Made by a program: the position numbers and the translations under genes. From CAWCXF01 sp963799455 (GTDB taxonomy: Bacteria; Pseudomonadota; Alphaproteobacteria; Rhodobacterales; Rhodobacteraceae), in assembly GCA_963799455.1 (NCBI GenBank), contig CAWCXF010000008.1, positions 868,001 through 932,000 on the forward strand: DNA of 64,000 bases. Direction: 5' to 3'. Positions 51,069-60,272 of this stretch are shown here, piece after piece. Positions within the stretch are counted from its first letter, which is position 1, and each line of letters begins with the position of its first letter. The notes under the pieces were generated by a model. The model was given only the letters and a program-made list of their open reading frames with translations, made no database searches and had not been told where the DNA came from.

Positions 51069-53089
51069 CAGGCGAGCTCCACCAGGATGTTGTCGTAGGC
51101 GTCGATCCGGCCGGTCATGCCGGGCTCGATGATGATCGTGGTGTCGGGCTGCTCGACGATCGCCGGCCCCTCGACCACGGCGCCGGGGCGCAGGCTGTCG
51201 CGGCGATGGACGGCCGTGTCCCACCACCTGCGGAAGTGCACCTGCCGGCGCCCGGCCGGCTCCGGCGCGGGAAGCGGCGACGGGGCCGGGCGGTGGCGCC
51301 TCTCGTGCTCGCGCTGGCCCTCGACGACGGTGCGCAGGCTGACGATGGTCGTCGGGATGTCGCCCAGCGTGTTGCCGTACTCGGCGCGGTAGGCGTCGGC
51401 GAAGGCCGCCTCGATGCGCGCGCCGCTCCAACCCTCCTCGATCGGCACCCGCAGGGCGTGGATCTGGCCGCTGTAGGCCATCTCGGCGAAGTGGCGCACC
51501 AGGGTCGTCTTCACCGCCACGCCGCTGCGCTCGAGCTTCTCGAGGCCCTCCGCCTCCTGCTCGGCCATCGCCCGCCCGATCTCGTCCTCTCCCAAGCTCG
51601 CGGTCGGCCGGGCGATGGTGCGCGAGACGTCGTAGCGCAGGTCGGCCACCACGCAGCCCATGGCGCAGAGCACGCCCGGCGCAGGCGGCACGATCATCGT
51701 CCTGATGCCGACCTCGCGGACGATCGCCGCGCCGTGCAGCGGGCCGGCGCCGCCGAAGATGACCAGCGCGAAGTCGCGCGGGTCGTAGCCGCGCTCGATC
51801 GAGAGCAGACGGGTGCGGCCGGCCATGTTCTGGTTGACGATGGTCAGGATCGCCTCGGCGGTCTCCTCGACGCCGAGGCCGAGCGGCTCGCCGAGCCGTC
51901 CGATCGCGGCGCGGGCGCCCTCGACGTCGAGGCGGGCGAGGTTGGTCAGCCCGATCGGGTCGTCGGCGTTGATCCGCGCGAGCACGACGTTGGCGTCGGT
52001 GACGGTGGGCTCGGTGCCGTCATGGCCGAAGCAGACCGGGCCGGGGCGCGCGCGGGCGCTGCGCGGCCCGACCTTGAGGATGCCGGCGCGGTCGATGTGG
52101 GCGATCGAGCCGCCGCCCGCCCCGATCGTGTGGACGTTGATCATCGACACCCTGAGCGGCAGGCGGAAGTCGAGGTTGGTGGTGGGGGTGATCTCGGGCT
52201 CGCCGTCGATCACCACGGCGACGTCGTAGCTCGTCCCGCCCATGTCGCCGGTGATGACGCGGTCGAACCCGGCCTCCGACGCGATCCGGGCCGCCGCCGT
52301 GACGCCGGCGGCCGGCCCCGAGCGCACGATGTGCGCCGCGTGCCGGCCGAGCTGCGCCGCCGGGACGAGGCCCCCGTTCGACTGCATCACCAGCGTCTGG
52401 CGCGAGAAGCCCCAGCCCGCGAGCCGCTCCAGGAGCTTTTCGGCGTAGCCCTTGATCAAGGGCTGCAGGAAGGCCTGGATCGCCGCGGTGCTGGTGCGCT
52501 CGAACTCGTAGTATTCGCGGTTGATCGAGGCCGAGGTCACGACCTCCCACTCCGGGCGCGCCTCGTGCAGCATCTCGGCCACCTGCTCCTCGTGCGCGGG
52601 GTTGGCGTAGGAATGCAGGAACGAGACCACGATCGCCTCGACCTCCTCGGCCTCGAGCCGCTCGGCCAGCCGTGCCACCTCGCCCTCGTCGACGCCGCGC
52701 ACGACCTCGCCCCGATAGGTCATGCGCTCGTCGATCTCGAAGCGCAGGTCGCGCGGGATCAGCGGGTTCTGCTTGCCGGTCAGGCCGTAGAAGTCGGGCC
52801 GGTCGCGGCGTCCGAGCTCGAGGATGTCGCGGAAGCCGCGCGTGGTGACGAGCGCGCAGCGCGCGCCGTTGCGCTCGATCAGCGCGTTGGTGGCGATCGT
52901 GGTGCCGTGCAGGATCAGCGCCAGGTCGCCCTGCGGAACCTCGGCCGTCGTCAGCGCGTCGAGGAGCCCCAGCGAGGGGTCTTGCGGCGTCGAGGGCACC
53001 TTGCAGATCCGGTCGGCATGGATGCCGTCGCGCGAGTAGAACAGGTCGGTGAAGGTTCCGCCGACATCGATCCCGACAACGTCTGACAC
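51068..53089 (-). CDS. hyuA: HyuA-type hydantoinase/oxoprolinase subunit A
   Basis: 673 aa ATP-binding partner. Actin-like ATPase phosphate loop VVGIDVGGTFTDLFY at the N-terminus; HGTTIATNALIERNGARCALVTTRGFRDILELGRRDRPDFY; TGDMGGTSYDVAVV (second phosphate loop); TIGAGGGSIAHID; and LVIFGGAGPLHGAAI. The start is placed at the GTG at 53089, five bases after GGGGAGGGG; a TTG one codon earlier is possible. Divergent from the acyl-CoA dehydrogenase gene over two TTGGTC boxes. ATP hydrolysis would drive ring or amide activation. Confidence 0.92.
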   Translation of the reverse strand: MSDVVGIDVGGTFTDLFYSRDGIHADRICKVPSTPQDPSLGLLDALTTAEVPQGDLALILHGTTIATNALIERNGARCALVTTRGFRDILELGRRDRPDFYGLTGKQNPLIPRDLRFEIDERMTYRGEVVRGVDEGEVARLAERLEAEEVEAIVVSFLHSYANPAHEEQVAEMLHEARPEWEVVTSASINREYYEFERTSTAAIQAFLQPLIKGYAEKLLERLAGWGFSRQTLVMQSNGGLVPAAQLGRHAAHIVRSGPAAGVTAAARIASEAGFDRVITGDMGGTSYDVAVVIDGEPEITPTTNLDFRLPLRVSMINVHTIGAGGGSIAHIDRAGILKVGPRSARARPGPVCFGHDGTEPTVTDANVVLARINADDPIGLTNLARLDVEGARAAIGRLGEPLGLGVEETAEAILTIVNQNMAGRTRLLSIERGYDPRDFALVIFGGAGPLHGAAIVREVGIRTMIVPPAPGVLCAMGCVVADLRYDVSRTIARPTASLGEDEIGRAMAEQEAEGLEKLERSGVAVKTTLVRHFAEMAYSGQIHALRVPIEEGWSGARIEAAFADAYRAEYGNTLGDIPTTIVSLRTVVEGQREHERRHRPAPSPLPAPEPAGRRQVHFRRWWDTAVHRRDSLRPGAVVEGPAIVEQPDTTIIIEPGMTGRIDAYDNILVELA

Positions 53090-53207
53090 CAAGTCCCCTC
53101 CCCGCCCGATCCTCGACCTCGGCGTTCACGCCGGCGCGAAGCGGCCGCGTCTCGCTCGCATCCGACCGCCCGACGGTAAGGCGCCGCACGAGCGACGGTC
53201 AAGGATC

Positions 53208-53238
53208 TTGGTCTGATCATCAGGCGGTGTTTTGGTCC
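53208..53238. promoter_or_regulatory. Putative operator: two TTGGTC boxes in a divergent promoter
   Basis: TTGGTC at 53208-53213 and TTTTGGTCC at 53230-53238, between hyuA (minus) and the acyl-CoA dehydrogenase gene (plus). Read on the minus strand the second is GGACCAAAAC preceded by ATC, the same ten bases as in front of TRAP 2. The first copy continues into the palindromic TGATCA. Candidate site for coordinated control of both arms. Confidence 0.55.
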
Positions 53239-53331
53239 GATGTTTGTTGACAGCCTCGGCTCGATCTGCAGACTCGAGCGTGCAGCGGACGTGCCGGTCC
53301 GCCAAAGGTCGAGCGGACGCGCGGAGACGGG

Positions 53332-54546
53332 ATGGACAAGCCGGTGGATGACGAGGCCGCCAGGGCGCTCGGGGCCTGGGAGATGCCCCAGGAGCTTCAG
53401 ATGCTGCGCGAGACCGCGCGGCGCTTCATGAAGGACCGGGTGCTGCCGGAGGAGGACAAGCTCGAGCACGACGCCTACACCTTCCCGCCCGACGTTTTGC
53501 AGCGGCTCCAGTCCGAGGCGCGGCGGCTCGGGCTCTGGAACGTGCAGACCCCGCAGGAGCATGGCGGCGCCGGCCTGAACCTCCTCGCCCAGTGCGTGGT
53601 GGCCGAGGAGGCGGCGCAGTGCCGGATGGGCGCCTACGTCCCGGCGGGCGGCGCCTTCGGCTTCGACCCGCCGAACATCGTCTACAAGGGCACGCCCCAG
53701 CAGATCGCCAAATACGCGCACCCGGCGGCCGACAGGGGCGACAAGACCTTCGTCGCGATCTCAGAGCCGTCGGGCGGGTCCGACCCGGCGCGCTCGATCC
53801 AGACGCGGGCCGTGCGCGACGGCGACGACTACGTCCTGAACGGCACCAAGGTCTGGATCTCGGGCGCGAGCCAGGCTCGTTGGGGCGTCGTCTTCGCCCG
53901 CACCGGCAGCGAGAAGGCGCGCGGCAGCATCTCGGCCCTCATCGTCGAGAAGGACTCGCCGGGCCTGACGCTGGCGCGCATCCCCGTGATCCGCTCCTAC
54001 TCGCCCTACGAGCTGTCGTTCGAGAACGTGCGGGTGCCGGTCGAGAACCGCATCGGCGAGGAGGGCCAGGGCTTCCAGCTCGCCGAGACCTGGCTGGTGC
54101 ACGGCCGCGTGCCCTATGCCGCCGCCACGCTGGGCATCGCCGACGCCGCCCTGCGGATGGCGATCGGCTGGGCCAAGGAGCGCCACGCCTTCAAGACCCC
54201 GCTGGCCGACAAGCAGGCGATCCAGTGGATGATCGCCGACAGCGAGATCGAGCTGCGGGCCGCCAAGCTCCTGGTCTACCAGGCCGCCTGGCGCGCCGAC
54301 CTGGGCCACGATGTCAAGATCGACGCCTCGATCGCCAAGGTCTTCGCCACCGAGACCGCCGGACGGATCGTGGACCGCTGCATCCAGATCCACGGCGGCA
54401 TGGGCGTCGCCTGCGAGATGCCGCTCGAGCGCTGGTACCGCGAGATGCGCATCAAGCGCATCGGCGAGGGGCCGTCCGAGGTGCACCGGATGGTGGTCGC
54501 GCGCGATCTGCTGGGCAGCCCCAACCGGCGCGCCGTGGGCGCCTGA
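53332..54546 (+). CDS. Acyl-CoA dehydrogenase
   Basis: 404 aa FAD enzyme. N-terminal helical domain (LQMLRETARRFMKDRVLPEEDKLEHD), FAD/substrate segment FVAISEPSGGSDPARSIQTRA, LNGTKVWISGASQARWGVVFARTG, SFENVRVPVENRIGEEGQGF and C-terminal IQIHGGMGVACEMPLERWYREMRI with the catalytic-type Glu in RIGEGPSEVHRM. Intact, unlike the homolog at 40741. First gene of the plus-strand run; four bases before the crotonase gene. Introduces the double bond in a CoA ester. Confidence 0.95.
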   Translation: MDKPVDDEAARALGAWEMPQELQMLRETARRFMKDRVLPEEDKLEHDAYTFPPDVLQRLQSEARRLGLWNVQTPQEHGGAGLNLLAQCVVAEEAAQCRMGAYVPAGGAFGFDPPNIVYKGTPQQIAKYAHPAADRGDKTFVAISEPSGGSDPARSIQTRAVRDGDDYVLNGTKVWISGASQARWGVVFARTGSEKARGSISALIVEKDSPGLTLARIPVIRSYSPYELSFENVRVPVENRIGEEGQGFQLAETWLVHGRVPYAAATLGIADAALRMAIGWAKERHAFKTPLADKQAIQWMIADSEIELRAAKLLVYQAAWRADLGHDVKIDASIAKVFATETAGRIVDRCIQIHGGMGVACEMPLERWYREMRIKRIGEGPSEVHRMVVARDLLGSPNRRAVGA

Positions 54547-54549
54547 CGG

Positions 54550-55323
54550 ATGGCGATCGACTTCCATCTCGAGGACGGCGTCGCCCTGATCACGATCAAC
54601 CGTCCGGATCGGCTCAACGCGATGGACGCCGAGCACTACAAGGGGCTCTCCGACGCCTGGGCGCGGGTGCGCGACGATGAGGCCGTGCGCGTCGCCATCG
54701 TCACGGGCGCGGGCGAGCGGTCCTTCACCACCGGCGCCGACATCAAGAGCTTCGTCGCGGCGCCTCCCGGCCTCGAGGAGATGTGGCTGACGCAGAAGGA
54801 CCAGCTCCTGAACCGCGGGCTCGAGGTCTGGAAGCCGGTGATCGCGGCGGTGAACGGCTACTGCCTCGGCGGGGGCATGACGCTGCTGCTGGCGACCGAC
54901 ATCCGCCTCGCCGCGCCGCACGCGACGTTCTCGCTGGCCGAGGTCAAGCGCGGCGTGATCGCCGGCAATGGCGGCACGCAGCGGGTGCTGTCGCAGCTGC
55001 CCTACGCCATCGGCATGGAGATGGTGCTGACGGGCGACGCGATGGATGCCGAGACCGCCGCGCGCTGGGGCCTCGTCAACCGGGTGGTGCCCACTGAGCG
55101 GCTGATGGACGAGGCGATGGCGGTGGCGCGCAAGATCGCCGCCAACGCGCCGCTCGCCGTGCAGGCCGCCAAGGAGCTGGCGATCCGCGCCCGCGACATG
55201 CCGCTCTCGACCGGCTTGCGCTTCGAGCAGGTGATGAACCGGCTGCTGCAGTTCACCGAGGACGCCGCGGAGGGGCCGAGAGCCTTCGCCGAGAAGCGCC
55301 CGCCGGCGTTCCAGGGGCGGTAG
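54550..55323 (+). CDS. Enoyl-CoA hydratase
   Basis: 257 aa crotonase. ERSFTTGADIKSFVAA and AVNGYCLGGGMTLLLATDIRLA form the oxyanion hole; VKRGVIAGNGGTQRVLSQLPYAIGMEMVLTG is the second active-site region; C-terminal AFAEKRPPAFQGR. In the classical position of the second catalytic Glu the sequence reads as a G/N-rich loop, so hydratase versus isomerase activity is not decided. Between the acyl-CoA dehydrogenase and a CoA-transferase, one base from the latter. Confidence 0.93.
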   Translation: MAIDFHLEDGVALITINRPDRLNAMDAEHYKGLSDAWARVRDDEAVRVAIVTGAGERSFTTGADIKSFVAAPPGLEEMWLTQKDQLLNRGLEVWKPVIAAVNGYCLGGGMTLLLATDIRLAAPHATFSLAEVKRGVIAGNGGTQRVLSQLPYAIGMEMVLTGDAMDAETAARWGLVNRVVPTERLMDEAMAVARKIAANAPLAVQAAKELAIRARDMPLSTGLRFEQVMNRLLQFTEDAAEGPRAFAEKRPPAFQGR

Positions 55324-55324
55324 C

Positions 55325-56515
55325 GTGGGCGCCCTCCCCCTCGACGGCGTGACCGTCATCGACTTCGGCCAAATCTACAACGGCCCCTACGCCACGTTCC
55401 TGATGGCGATGGCGGGCGCGCGGGTCATCAAGGTCGAGCCCAAGGGCGGCGAGAACATGCGCCGCCGCGGGGCGGTCGGCGGGGCGATGGTGCCGTTCGC
55501 GATGCTGAACTCCAACAAGGAGTTCGTGACGCTCGACCTCAAGGCCGAAGGCGGCCGGGCGCTCGCCGAGCGGATGGTGGGCAAGGCCGACGTGGTGCTG
55601 GAGAACTTCGCGCCCGGCGTGATGGACCGGCTCGGCCTCGGGCCCGACCGCCTGATGACGCTGAACGCGCGGCTGATCTACGCCGCCGGGACCGGATACG
55701 GCTGGTCGGGCCCCTACCGCGACTATCCGGCGATGGACCTGACGGTGCAGGCGATGTCGGGCATCATGGCGATCACCGGCCATCCCGACCGCCCGCCGGT
55801 CAAGGCCGGCCCGGCGGTGGCGGACTTCTTCGGCGGCGTGCACCTCTACGGCGCGGTCGCCACCGCGCTCTTCGACCGCGAGCGCACGGGGCGCGGGCGC
55901 TTCGTCGAGGTCTCGATGCTCGACTCGGTCTACGCCTCGCTCTCCTCGGCGCTCGGGCTCCACTTCGGCGGCGGCGCCGAGACCCAGCGCACCGGCAACC
56001 GCCACAGCGGCATGGCCGAGGCGCCCTACAACGTCTACCGCGCCGCCGACGGCTGGATGGCGCTGATCTGCGTGAGCGAGACGCATTGGGCCTCGCTCCT
56101 GACGGCGATGGGACGCGAGGACTTGGCCGACGACCCGCGCCTCGGCAGCCTCAAGGCGAGGGTCGAGAACATCGACTTCGTGGACGCCACGATCACCGCC
56201 TGGACCGAGGCGCGCAGCCGCGCCGAGCTCGACGCGACGCTCAAGCGCCACCGGGTGCCCTGCGCCCAGGTCCGCGACCTGGGCGAGGTGGTCCACGACC
56301 CGCACCTGCACGCGCGCGGGATGCTGCGCGAGGTCGCGCACCCGCTCCTCGGCGACCTGGTGCTGCCCGCGAGCCCGATGCGCTACGACGGCGAGGCGAT
56401 CGACGAGCTGCGCCCCAGCAAGGCGCTCGGGGCCGACAACGAGGGCGTCTATCGCGAGTGGCTGGGGCTGGGCGAGGCCGAGCTCTGCGAGCTGCGACGC
56501 GCGGGGGCGATCTGA
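55325..56515 (+). CDS. Family III CoA-transferase (CaiB/BaiF type)
   Basis: 396 aa from the GTG at 55325. LDGVTVIDFGQIYNGPYATFLMAMAGARVIKVEPKGGENMRRRG, NSNKEFVTLDLKAEGG, ENFAPGVMDRLGL and the catalytic Asp in PAVADFFGGVHLYGAV. Ends GLGEAELCELRRAGAI. Its stop overlaps the thiolase ATG (TGATG). Likely loads CoA onto the substrate so that no ATP is spent, or exchanges CoA with a product. Differs strongly from the member at 47951. Confidence 0.94.
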   Translation: MGALPLDGVTVIDFGQIYNGPYATFLMAMAGARVIKVEPKGGENMRRRGAVGGAMVPFAMLNSNKEFVTLDLKAEGGRALAERMVGKADVVLENFAPGVMDRLGLGPDRLMTLNARLIYAAGTGYGWSGPYRDYPAMDLTVQAMSGIMAITGHPDRPPVKAGPAVADFFGGVHLYGAVATALFDRERTGRGRFVEVSMLDSVYASLSSALGLHFGGGAETQRTGNRHSGMAEAPYNVYRAADGWMALICVSETHWASLLTAMGREDLADDPRLGSLKARVENIDFVDATITAWTEARSRAELDATLKRHRVPCAQVRDLGEVVHDPHLHARGMLREVAHPLLGDLVLPASPMRYDGEAIDELRPSKALGADNEGVYREWLGLGEAELCELRRAGAI

Positions 56516-57636
56516 TGGGACGCGCCGTCATCGCCGGGATCGGGCAGACCGCCTTCGGCAAGCTGCCCGGCCGCTCGACCATCTCGATGAACATCGAGGC
56601 GTGCCGCGCCGCGCTCGCCGATGCCGGGATCGAGAAGGACGCGGTCGACGCGCTGCTCGTCAAGGTGCCGACCAGCCGGGTCGAGATGATGTATGGCCAG
56701 ACGCTCGCCGAGGCGATGGGGCTCGAGCCGCGCTTCGGCGGGGTCTTCGACCAGGGCGGCGCCTCCAACATCTCGATGATCGCCATCGCCGCGATGGCGA
56801 TCGAGGCGGGCCAGTGCGAGGTGGCGCTGGTGTGCCTCGCCGACAACCCCAAGACCGGCACGCGGGCCGCCTACGAGAAGCCCTGGGGAGAGGCCGCCGA
56901 CATGGGCTGGTCGAGCGTGGTCGCGGGCTATGCGCTGATCGCCAGGGCCTACGTCCACGAGTTCCCGCGAGGCGTGGACCTCTTCCGCGAGATCGCCATC
57001 GCGGCCCGCGCCCACGGCGCCGCCAACCCCAATGCGCAACTCAAGCTGCCGCTCACCGCCGAGGCCTACGACGCCGCCCCCTGGGTGGTCGAGCCGCTGC
57101 GGCGCGACGATTGCTGCCTGATCTCGGACGGGGGCGCGGCGGTGGTGGTGACCTCCGAGCGGCGCGCGGCCGAGCTCGGCGTCGCCGAGCCGGTGCCGGT
57201 GCTCGGGTTCGGCCAGGGCAACAGCTCGTCAGACGTGACGCTCAGGCGGGATCTCACCCAGACCAAGGCGGACGTCTCCGCGGCGACCGCGTTCCGGATG
57301 GCGGGCCTGACGCCGGACGACATCGACTGCGCCCAGCTCTACGACTGCTTCACCGTCACCGTCGCGATGACGCTCGAAGCCTACGGCTTCGGCAGCCGCG
57401 AGACGCTGGCCGAGCTCGGCCGCGCCGGCGGGTTCAAGGCCGATGGCGACCTGCCGCTCAACACCGCGGGCGGGCTTTTGTCGGAGACCGGGATGCCGGG
57501 CCTGCAGCTCGTGCTCGAGGGGGTGCGCCAGATGCGCGGCCGCTCCACCGCCCAAGTCGAGGGCGCGAGGACCTGCATCGTCGCCAACCAGGGAGGGATC
57601 ATGCACACGCACTCGACGCTGATCCTGGGCCAGTGA
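56515..57636 (+). CDS. SCP2/Ltp2-type thiolase-like protein
   Basis: 373 aa from the ATG at 56515. Thiolase superfamily of the lipid-transfer (SCP-x/Ltp2) branch: AVIAGIGQTAFGKLPGRS, FDQGGASNISMIAIAAMAIEAGQ where normal thiolases have the nucleophile Cys, DDIDCAQLYDCFTVTVAMTLE, NTAGGLLSETGMPGLQLVLEGVRQMRG and a final VANQGGIMHTHSTLIL. Members such as Ltp2 work with a DUF35 partner as retro-aldolases; the next gene is a DUF35 protein overlapping by four bases. So C-C cleavage by aldol or thiolytic chemistry is likely. Confidence 0.9.
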   Translation: MGRAVIAGIGQTAFGKLPGRSTISMNIEACRAALADAGIEKDAVDALLVKVPTSRVEMMYGQTLAEAMGLEPRFGGVFDQGGASNISMIAIAAMAIEAGQCEVALVCLADNPKTGTRAAYEKPWGEAADMGWSSVVAGYALIARAYVHEFPRGVDLFREIAIAARAHGAANPNAQLKLPLTAEAYDAAPWVVEPLRRDDCCLISDGGAAVVVTSERRAAELGVAEPVPVLGFGQGNSSSDVTLRRDLTQTKADVSAATAFRMAGLTPDDIDCAQLYDCFTVTVAMTLEAYGFGSRETLAELGRAGGFKADGDLPLNTAGGLLSETGMPGLQLVLEGVRQMRGRSTAQVEGARTCIVANQGGIMHTHSTLILGQ

Positions 57637-58034
57637 GCGCCGCCGGAGCGGAGGCGCCCACGCCGCAGGAGCGCCATCGCGCCGCGCTCGACGAGCGCCG
57701 GCTCACCTTCCAGCGGTGCGCCGATTGCGGCGACGCCTGGCTGCCGGCCCGGAGCGAGTGCCCGAGCTGCTGGTCGCCGCGGCACGACTGGGTCGAGGCC
57801 ACGGGAGGCGGAACGGTGGTCAGCTGGGTGGTCTTCCACGTGGCCTTCGACCCGCGGTTCAAGGGGCGCACGCCCTACGACGTGGCGCTGATCGAGCTCG
57901 ACGAGGGCCCGCGCCTGGTGAGCAACGTCATCGCGTTGCCCGAGGGCGAGGACATCATCGGCCGGCGGGTCGGCCTGGTCTTCGAGGAAGACATGGAGCG
58001 GCTCTTGCCGCGCTTCGAGCTGCGGGGCGGCTGA
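57633..58034 (+). CDS. DUF35 zinc-ribbon/OB-fold protein
   Basis: 133 aa from the GTG at 57633. Rubredoxin-like zinc ribbon with C29, C32, C43 and C46 (FQRCADCGDAWLPARSECPSC), then an OB-fold acyl-CoA-binding domain (GGGTVVSWVVFHVAFDPRF...PYDVALIELDEGPRLVSNVIA). Family members pair with SCP2-type thiolases and hold the acyl-CoA. Overlap with the thiolase gene (GTGA) supports a complex made in fixed ratio. Confidence 0.93.
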   Translation: MSAAGAEAPTPQERHRAALDERRLTFQRCADCGDAWLPARSECPSCWSPRHDWVEATGGGTVVSWVVFHVAFDPRFKGRTPYDVALIELDEGPRLVSNVIALPEGEDIIGRRVGLVFEEDMERLLPRFELRGG

Positions 58035-58090
58035 GTGGCCGCCGCGAGGGGAACGACGAGGCCCCGAAGCGGGCGAAATGGGAGGAGACC

Positions 58091-59311
58091 ATGAGGACAA
58101 CGCTTACCAGACGCGCCTTCGCCGGCGCCGCCGCGATCGCGGTCGCGGCGCTCGCGGCGCCCGTCGCCGCCCAGGAGAGCTTCAAGGTCGGGGCGATCAA
58201 CCCCTACTCGGGCCCGATGGCGCTCTATGGCGGGGAGGTGACGCGCGGCTACGAGCTCGCCGCCGAGGAGATCAACGAGGCCGGCGGCATCCTCGGCAAG
58301 CCGGTCGAGATCGTCCAGGGCAACGCCACCAACCCGCAGGAGGGGATCGGCGCCGTCGAGCAGCTCGCCAGCCGCGACGACGTGGACGCCTTCGTCGGCA
58401 CCTACCTCAGCGCCGTGGCGGGCGCCGCGAGCGAGACCGCGCTCAACTACAACAAGCTCTACTGGGACACCAACGCCGTGGCCGCGGTGCTGACCGAGCG
58501 GGGCCTGCCGAACTTCGTCCGGTCCGGACCCTACGCCACCACCTTCGCCGACGTGTCGGTCGATCTGGTGGTGGACGCGCTCGCCGAGAAGCTCGGCAAG
58601 GATCCCTCCGAGCTCAAGGTCTGGCTCGAGCACGAGGACTCGGTCTACGGCAGCTCGATCGCCGAGCGCCAGAAGGAGCGGCTGGAGGAGGCCGGCGTCC
58701 AGGTCGTCGGCGTGGGCGAGCACAGCGCCAAGTCGATCGACCTGACCGACTCGATCCTGCGGGCCCGCGACGCCGCGCCCGACATCTACGTCGAGACCGG
58801 CTACGTGCCCGACGGCAACCTGCTGCTGCGCACCGCCCGCGACCAGGGCTTCGAGCCGTCGGCGATGGTCTTCGTCGGCACCGGCGACACCGCCGAGACG
58901 CTCGAGGCGATGGGATCCGAGGGCGTCGAGGGGCTCTTCGTCGTCTCCTATCCGCGCCCCGAGATCTCCGACGAATACGGGCCCGGCTCGGACGCCTACC
59001 TCGAAGCCTACCGCGCCAAGTACGGCGAGGATCCGATCGCGCCGCAGAGCATGGCCGCCTATGTCGGCTTCAAGATCATGGCCGACGCCATCGACCGGGC
59101 CGGCAGCGCCGACCCGGCCGCGGTCGCCGAGGCGCTGAAGTCCTTCGACGAGCCGGTGCAGACCTACGCCACCGGCTTCGGCGCCAAGTTCGACGAGGAC
59201 AAGCAGAACGTGCTGGCCTACCCCACCGTCATCCAGTGGCAGGACGGAAAGCAGGTCACGGTCTTCCCCGAGGCCGCGGCCGGGGACAGCGCGATGAAGG
59301 TCGGCGGATAG
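58091..59311 (+). CDS. Branched-chain-amino-acid-type ABC transporter, substrate-binding protein
   Basis: 406 aa, type I periplasmic binding protein (Leu/Ile/Val-binding, HAAT family). Signal peptide residues 1-28 (MRTTLTRRAFAGAAAIAVAAL), starting with an RR pair but without a clear Tat motif. Mature part FKVGAINPYSGPMALYGGEVTRGYELAAEEINEAGGILGK is characteristic. Start ATG at 58091, GGGAGGAG just upstream. Followed by a strong hairpin and the permease genes. In catabolic clusters such proteins often bind aromatic or short acids rather than amino acids. Confidence 0.94.
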   Translation: MRTTLTRRAFAGAAAIAVAALAAPVAAQESFKVGAINPYSGPMALYGGEVTRGYELAAEEINEAGGILGKPVEIVQGNATNPQEGIGAVEQLASRDDVDAFVGTYLSAVAGAASETALNYNKLYWDTNAVAAVLTERGLPNFVRSGPYATTFADVSVDLVVDALAEKLGKDPSELKVWLEHEDSVYGSSIAERQKERLEEAGVQVVGVGEHSAKSIDLTDSILRARDAAPDIYVETGYVPDGNLLLRTARDQGFEPSAMVFVGTGDTAETLEAMGSEGVEGLFVVSYPRPEISDEYGPGSDAYLEAYRAKYGEDPIAPQSMAAYVGFKIMADAIDRAGSADPAAVAEALKSFDEPVQTYATGFGAKFDEDKQNVLAYPTVIQWQDGKQVTVFPEAAAGDSAMKVGG

Positions 59312-59329
59312 CGCGGCGCGAGCCAGCCC

Positions 59330-59355
59330 GGCGGCGGCCGGTCCCGGCCGCCGCC
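59330..59355. promoter_or_regulatory. GC-rich hairpin between binding-protein and permease genes
   Basis: GGCGGCGGCCGG (59330-59341) and CCGGCCGCCGCC (59344-59355): perfect 12-base inverted arms with two bases between, so at least ten pairs can form with a small loop. No T-run. Probably stabilises the binding-protein message or lowers permease expression, as is usual at this point of such operons. Confidence 0.7.
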
Positions 59356-59381
59356 GATCCCGAGCAGGATGGGCCCTCCCG

Positions 59382-60272
59382 ATGTCGACCTTCCTCAACA
59401 TCATCACCGTGGGGCTGCTGCTGGGCGGGATCTACGGCCTCGTCAGCATGGGGCTGAACCTGATCTTCGGGGTGGTCCGGATCGTCAACTTCGCCCAGGG
59501 CGAGCTGGTGATGTTCGGCATGTATGGCGCCTATCTCAGCTACCACCTGCTCGGGCTCGACCCCTACCTCTCGGCGCTGATCGTCGTCCCCGCCCTCTTC
59601 GTGCTCGGCGTCGCCATCCAGCGCTTCGTCCTGCAGCCGCTGCAGAACGAGCCCTCGATGCAGATCTTCGCCACCTTCGGTCTCCTGATCCTGTTCCAGA
59701 ACCTCGTCCTCGCGATCACCGGCGGCACCGGATACTCGGTCCCGAGCGAGGCGGCGCGAACCGTGATCTCGGTCGGCCCGGTCAACGTCAGCCTGCCGCG
59801 CCTGATCGTGCTGATCGCCGTGATCGTCGTCGCGGTCGGGCTGAACTGGTTCGTCAACAACACCATGCCGGGCAAGGCGGTGCGCGCGGTGACCCAGGAC
59901 CGGCGCTCGGCCCGCCTGATGGGCATCAATGTCGAGCTCGCCTTCATGCTGACCTTCGGCGCCGGGGCGGCGCTCGCCGGGCTCGCCGGCGTGCTGCTGG
60001 CCCCGATCTTCACGCTGTCGCCCCAGATCGGGGGCAACTTCATCCTCGCGGCCTTCGCCGTGGTCGTGCTCGGGGGCCTCGGCAGCGTCTGGGGCGCGTT
60101 CATCGGCGGCTTCGTCATCGGCCTCGTCGAGTCCTTCGCCGGCTACTACCTCGACCCGGCCCTGAAGCACGCGATCTGGTTCCTGATCTTCATCGGCGTG
60201 CTGATCGTGCGGCCCGGCGGCCTCTTCGGCATCGCCGGCGCGGAGGAGATGGGGCTCCGTGAGCAGGACTGA
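59382..60272 (+). CDS. livH: ABC transporter permease LivH
   Basis: 296 aa with about eight membrane segments. GGIYGLVSMGLNLIFGVVRIVNFAQGELVMFGMY is the LivH hallmark, and GNFILAAFAVVVLGGLGSVWGAFIGGFVIGLVE is the conserved coupling region. One of two inner-membrane permeases of the importer. The end overlaps the livM start by 14 bases. ATG at 59382. Confidence 0.96.
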   Translation: MSTFLNIITVGLLLGGIYGLVSMGLNLIFGVVRIVNFAQGELVMFGMYGAYLSYHLLGLDPYLSALIVVPALFVLGVAIQRFVLQPLQNEPSMQIFATFGLLILFQNLVLAITGGTGYSVPSEAARTVISVGPVNVSLPRLIVLIAVIVVAVGLNWFVNNTMPGKAVRAVTQDRRSARLMGINVELAFMLTFGAGAALAGLAGVLLAPIFTLSPQIGGNFILAAFAVVVLGGLGSVWGAFIGGFVIGLVESFAGYYLDPALKHAIWFLIFIGVLIVRPGGLFGIAGAEEMGLREQD

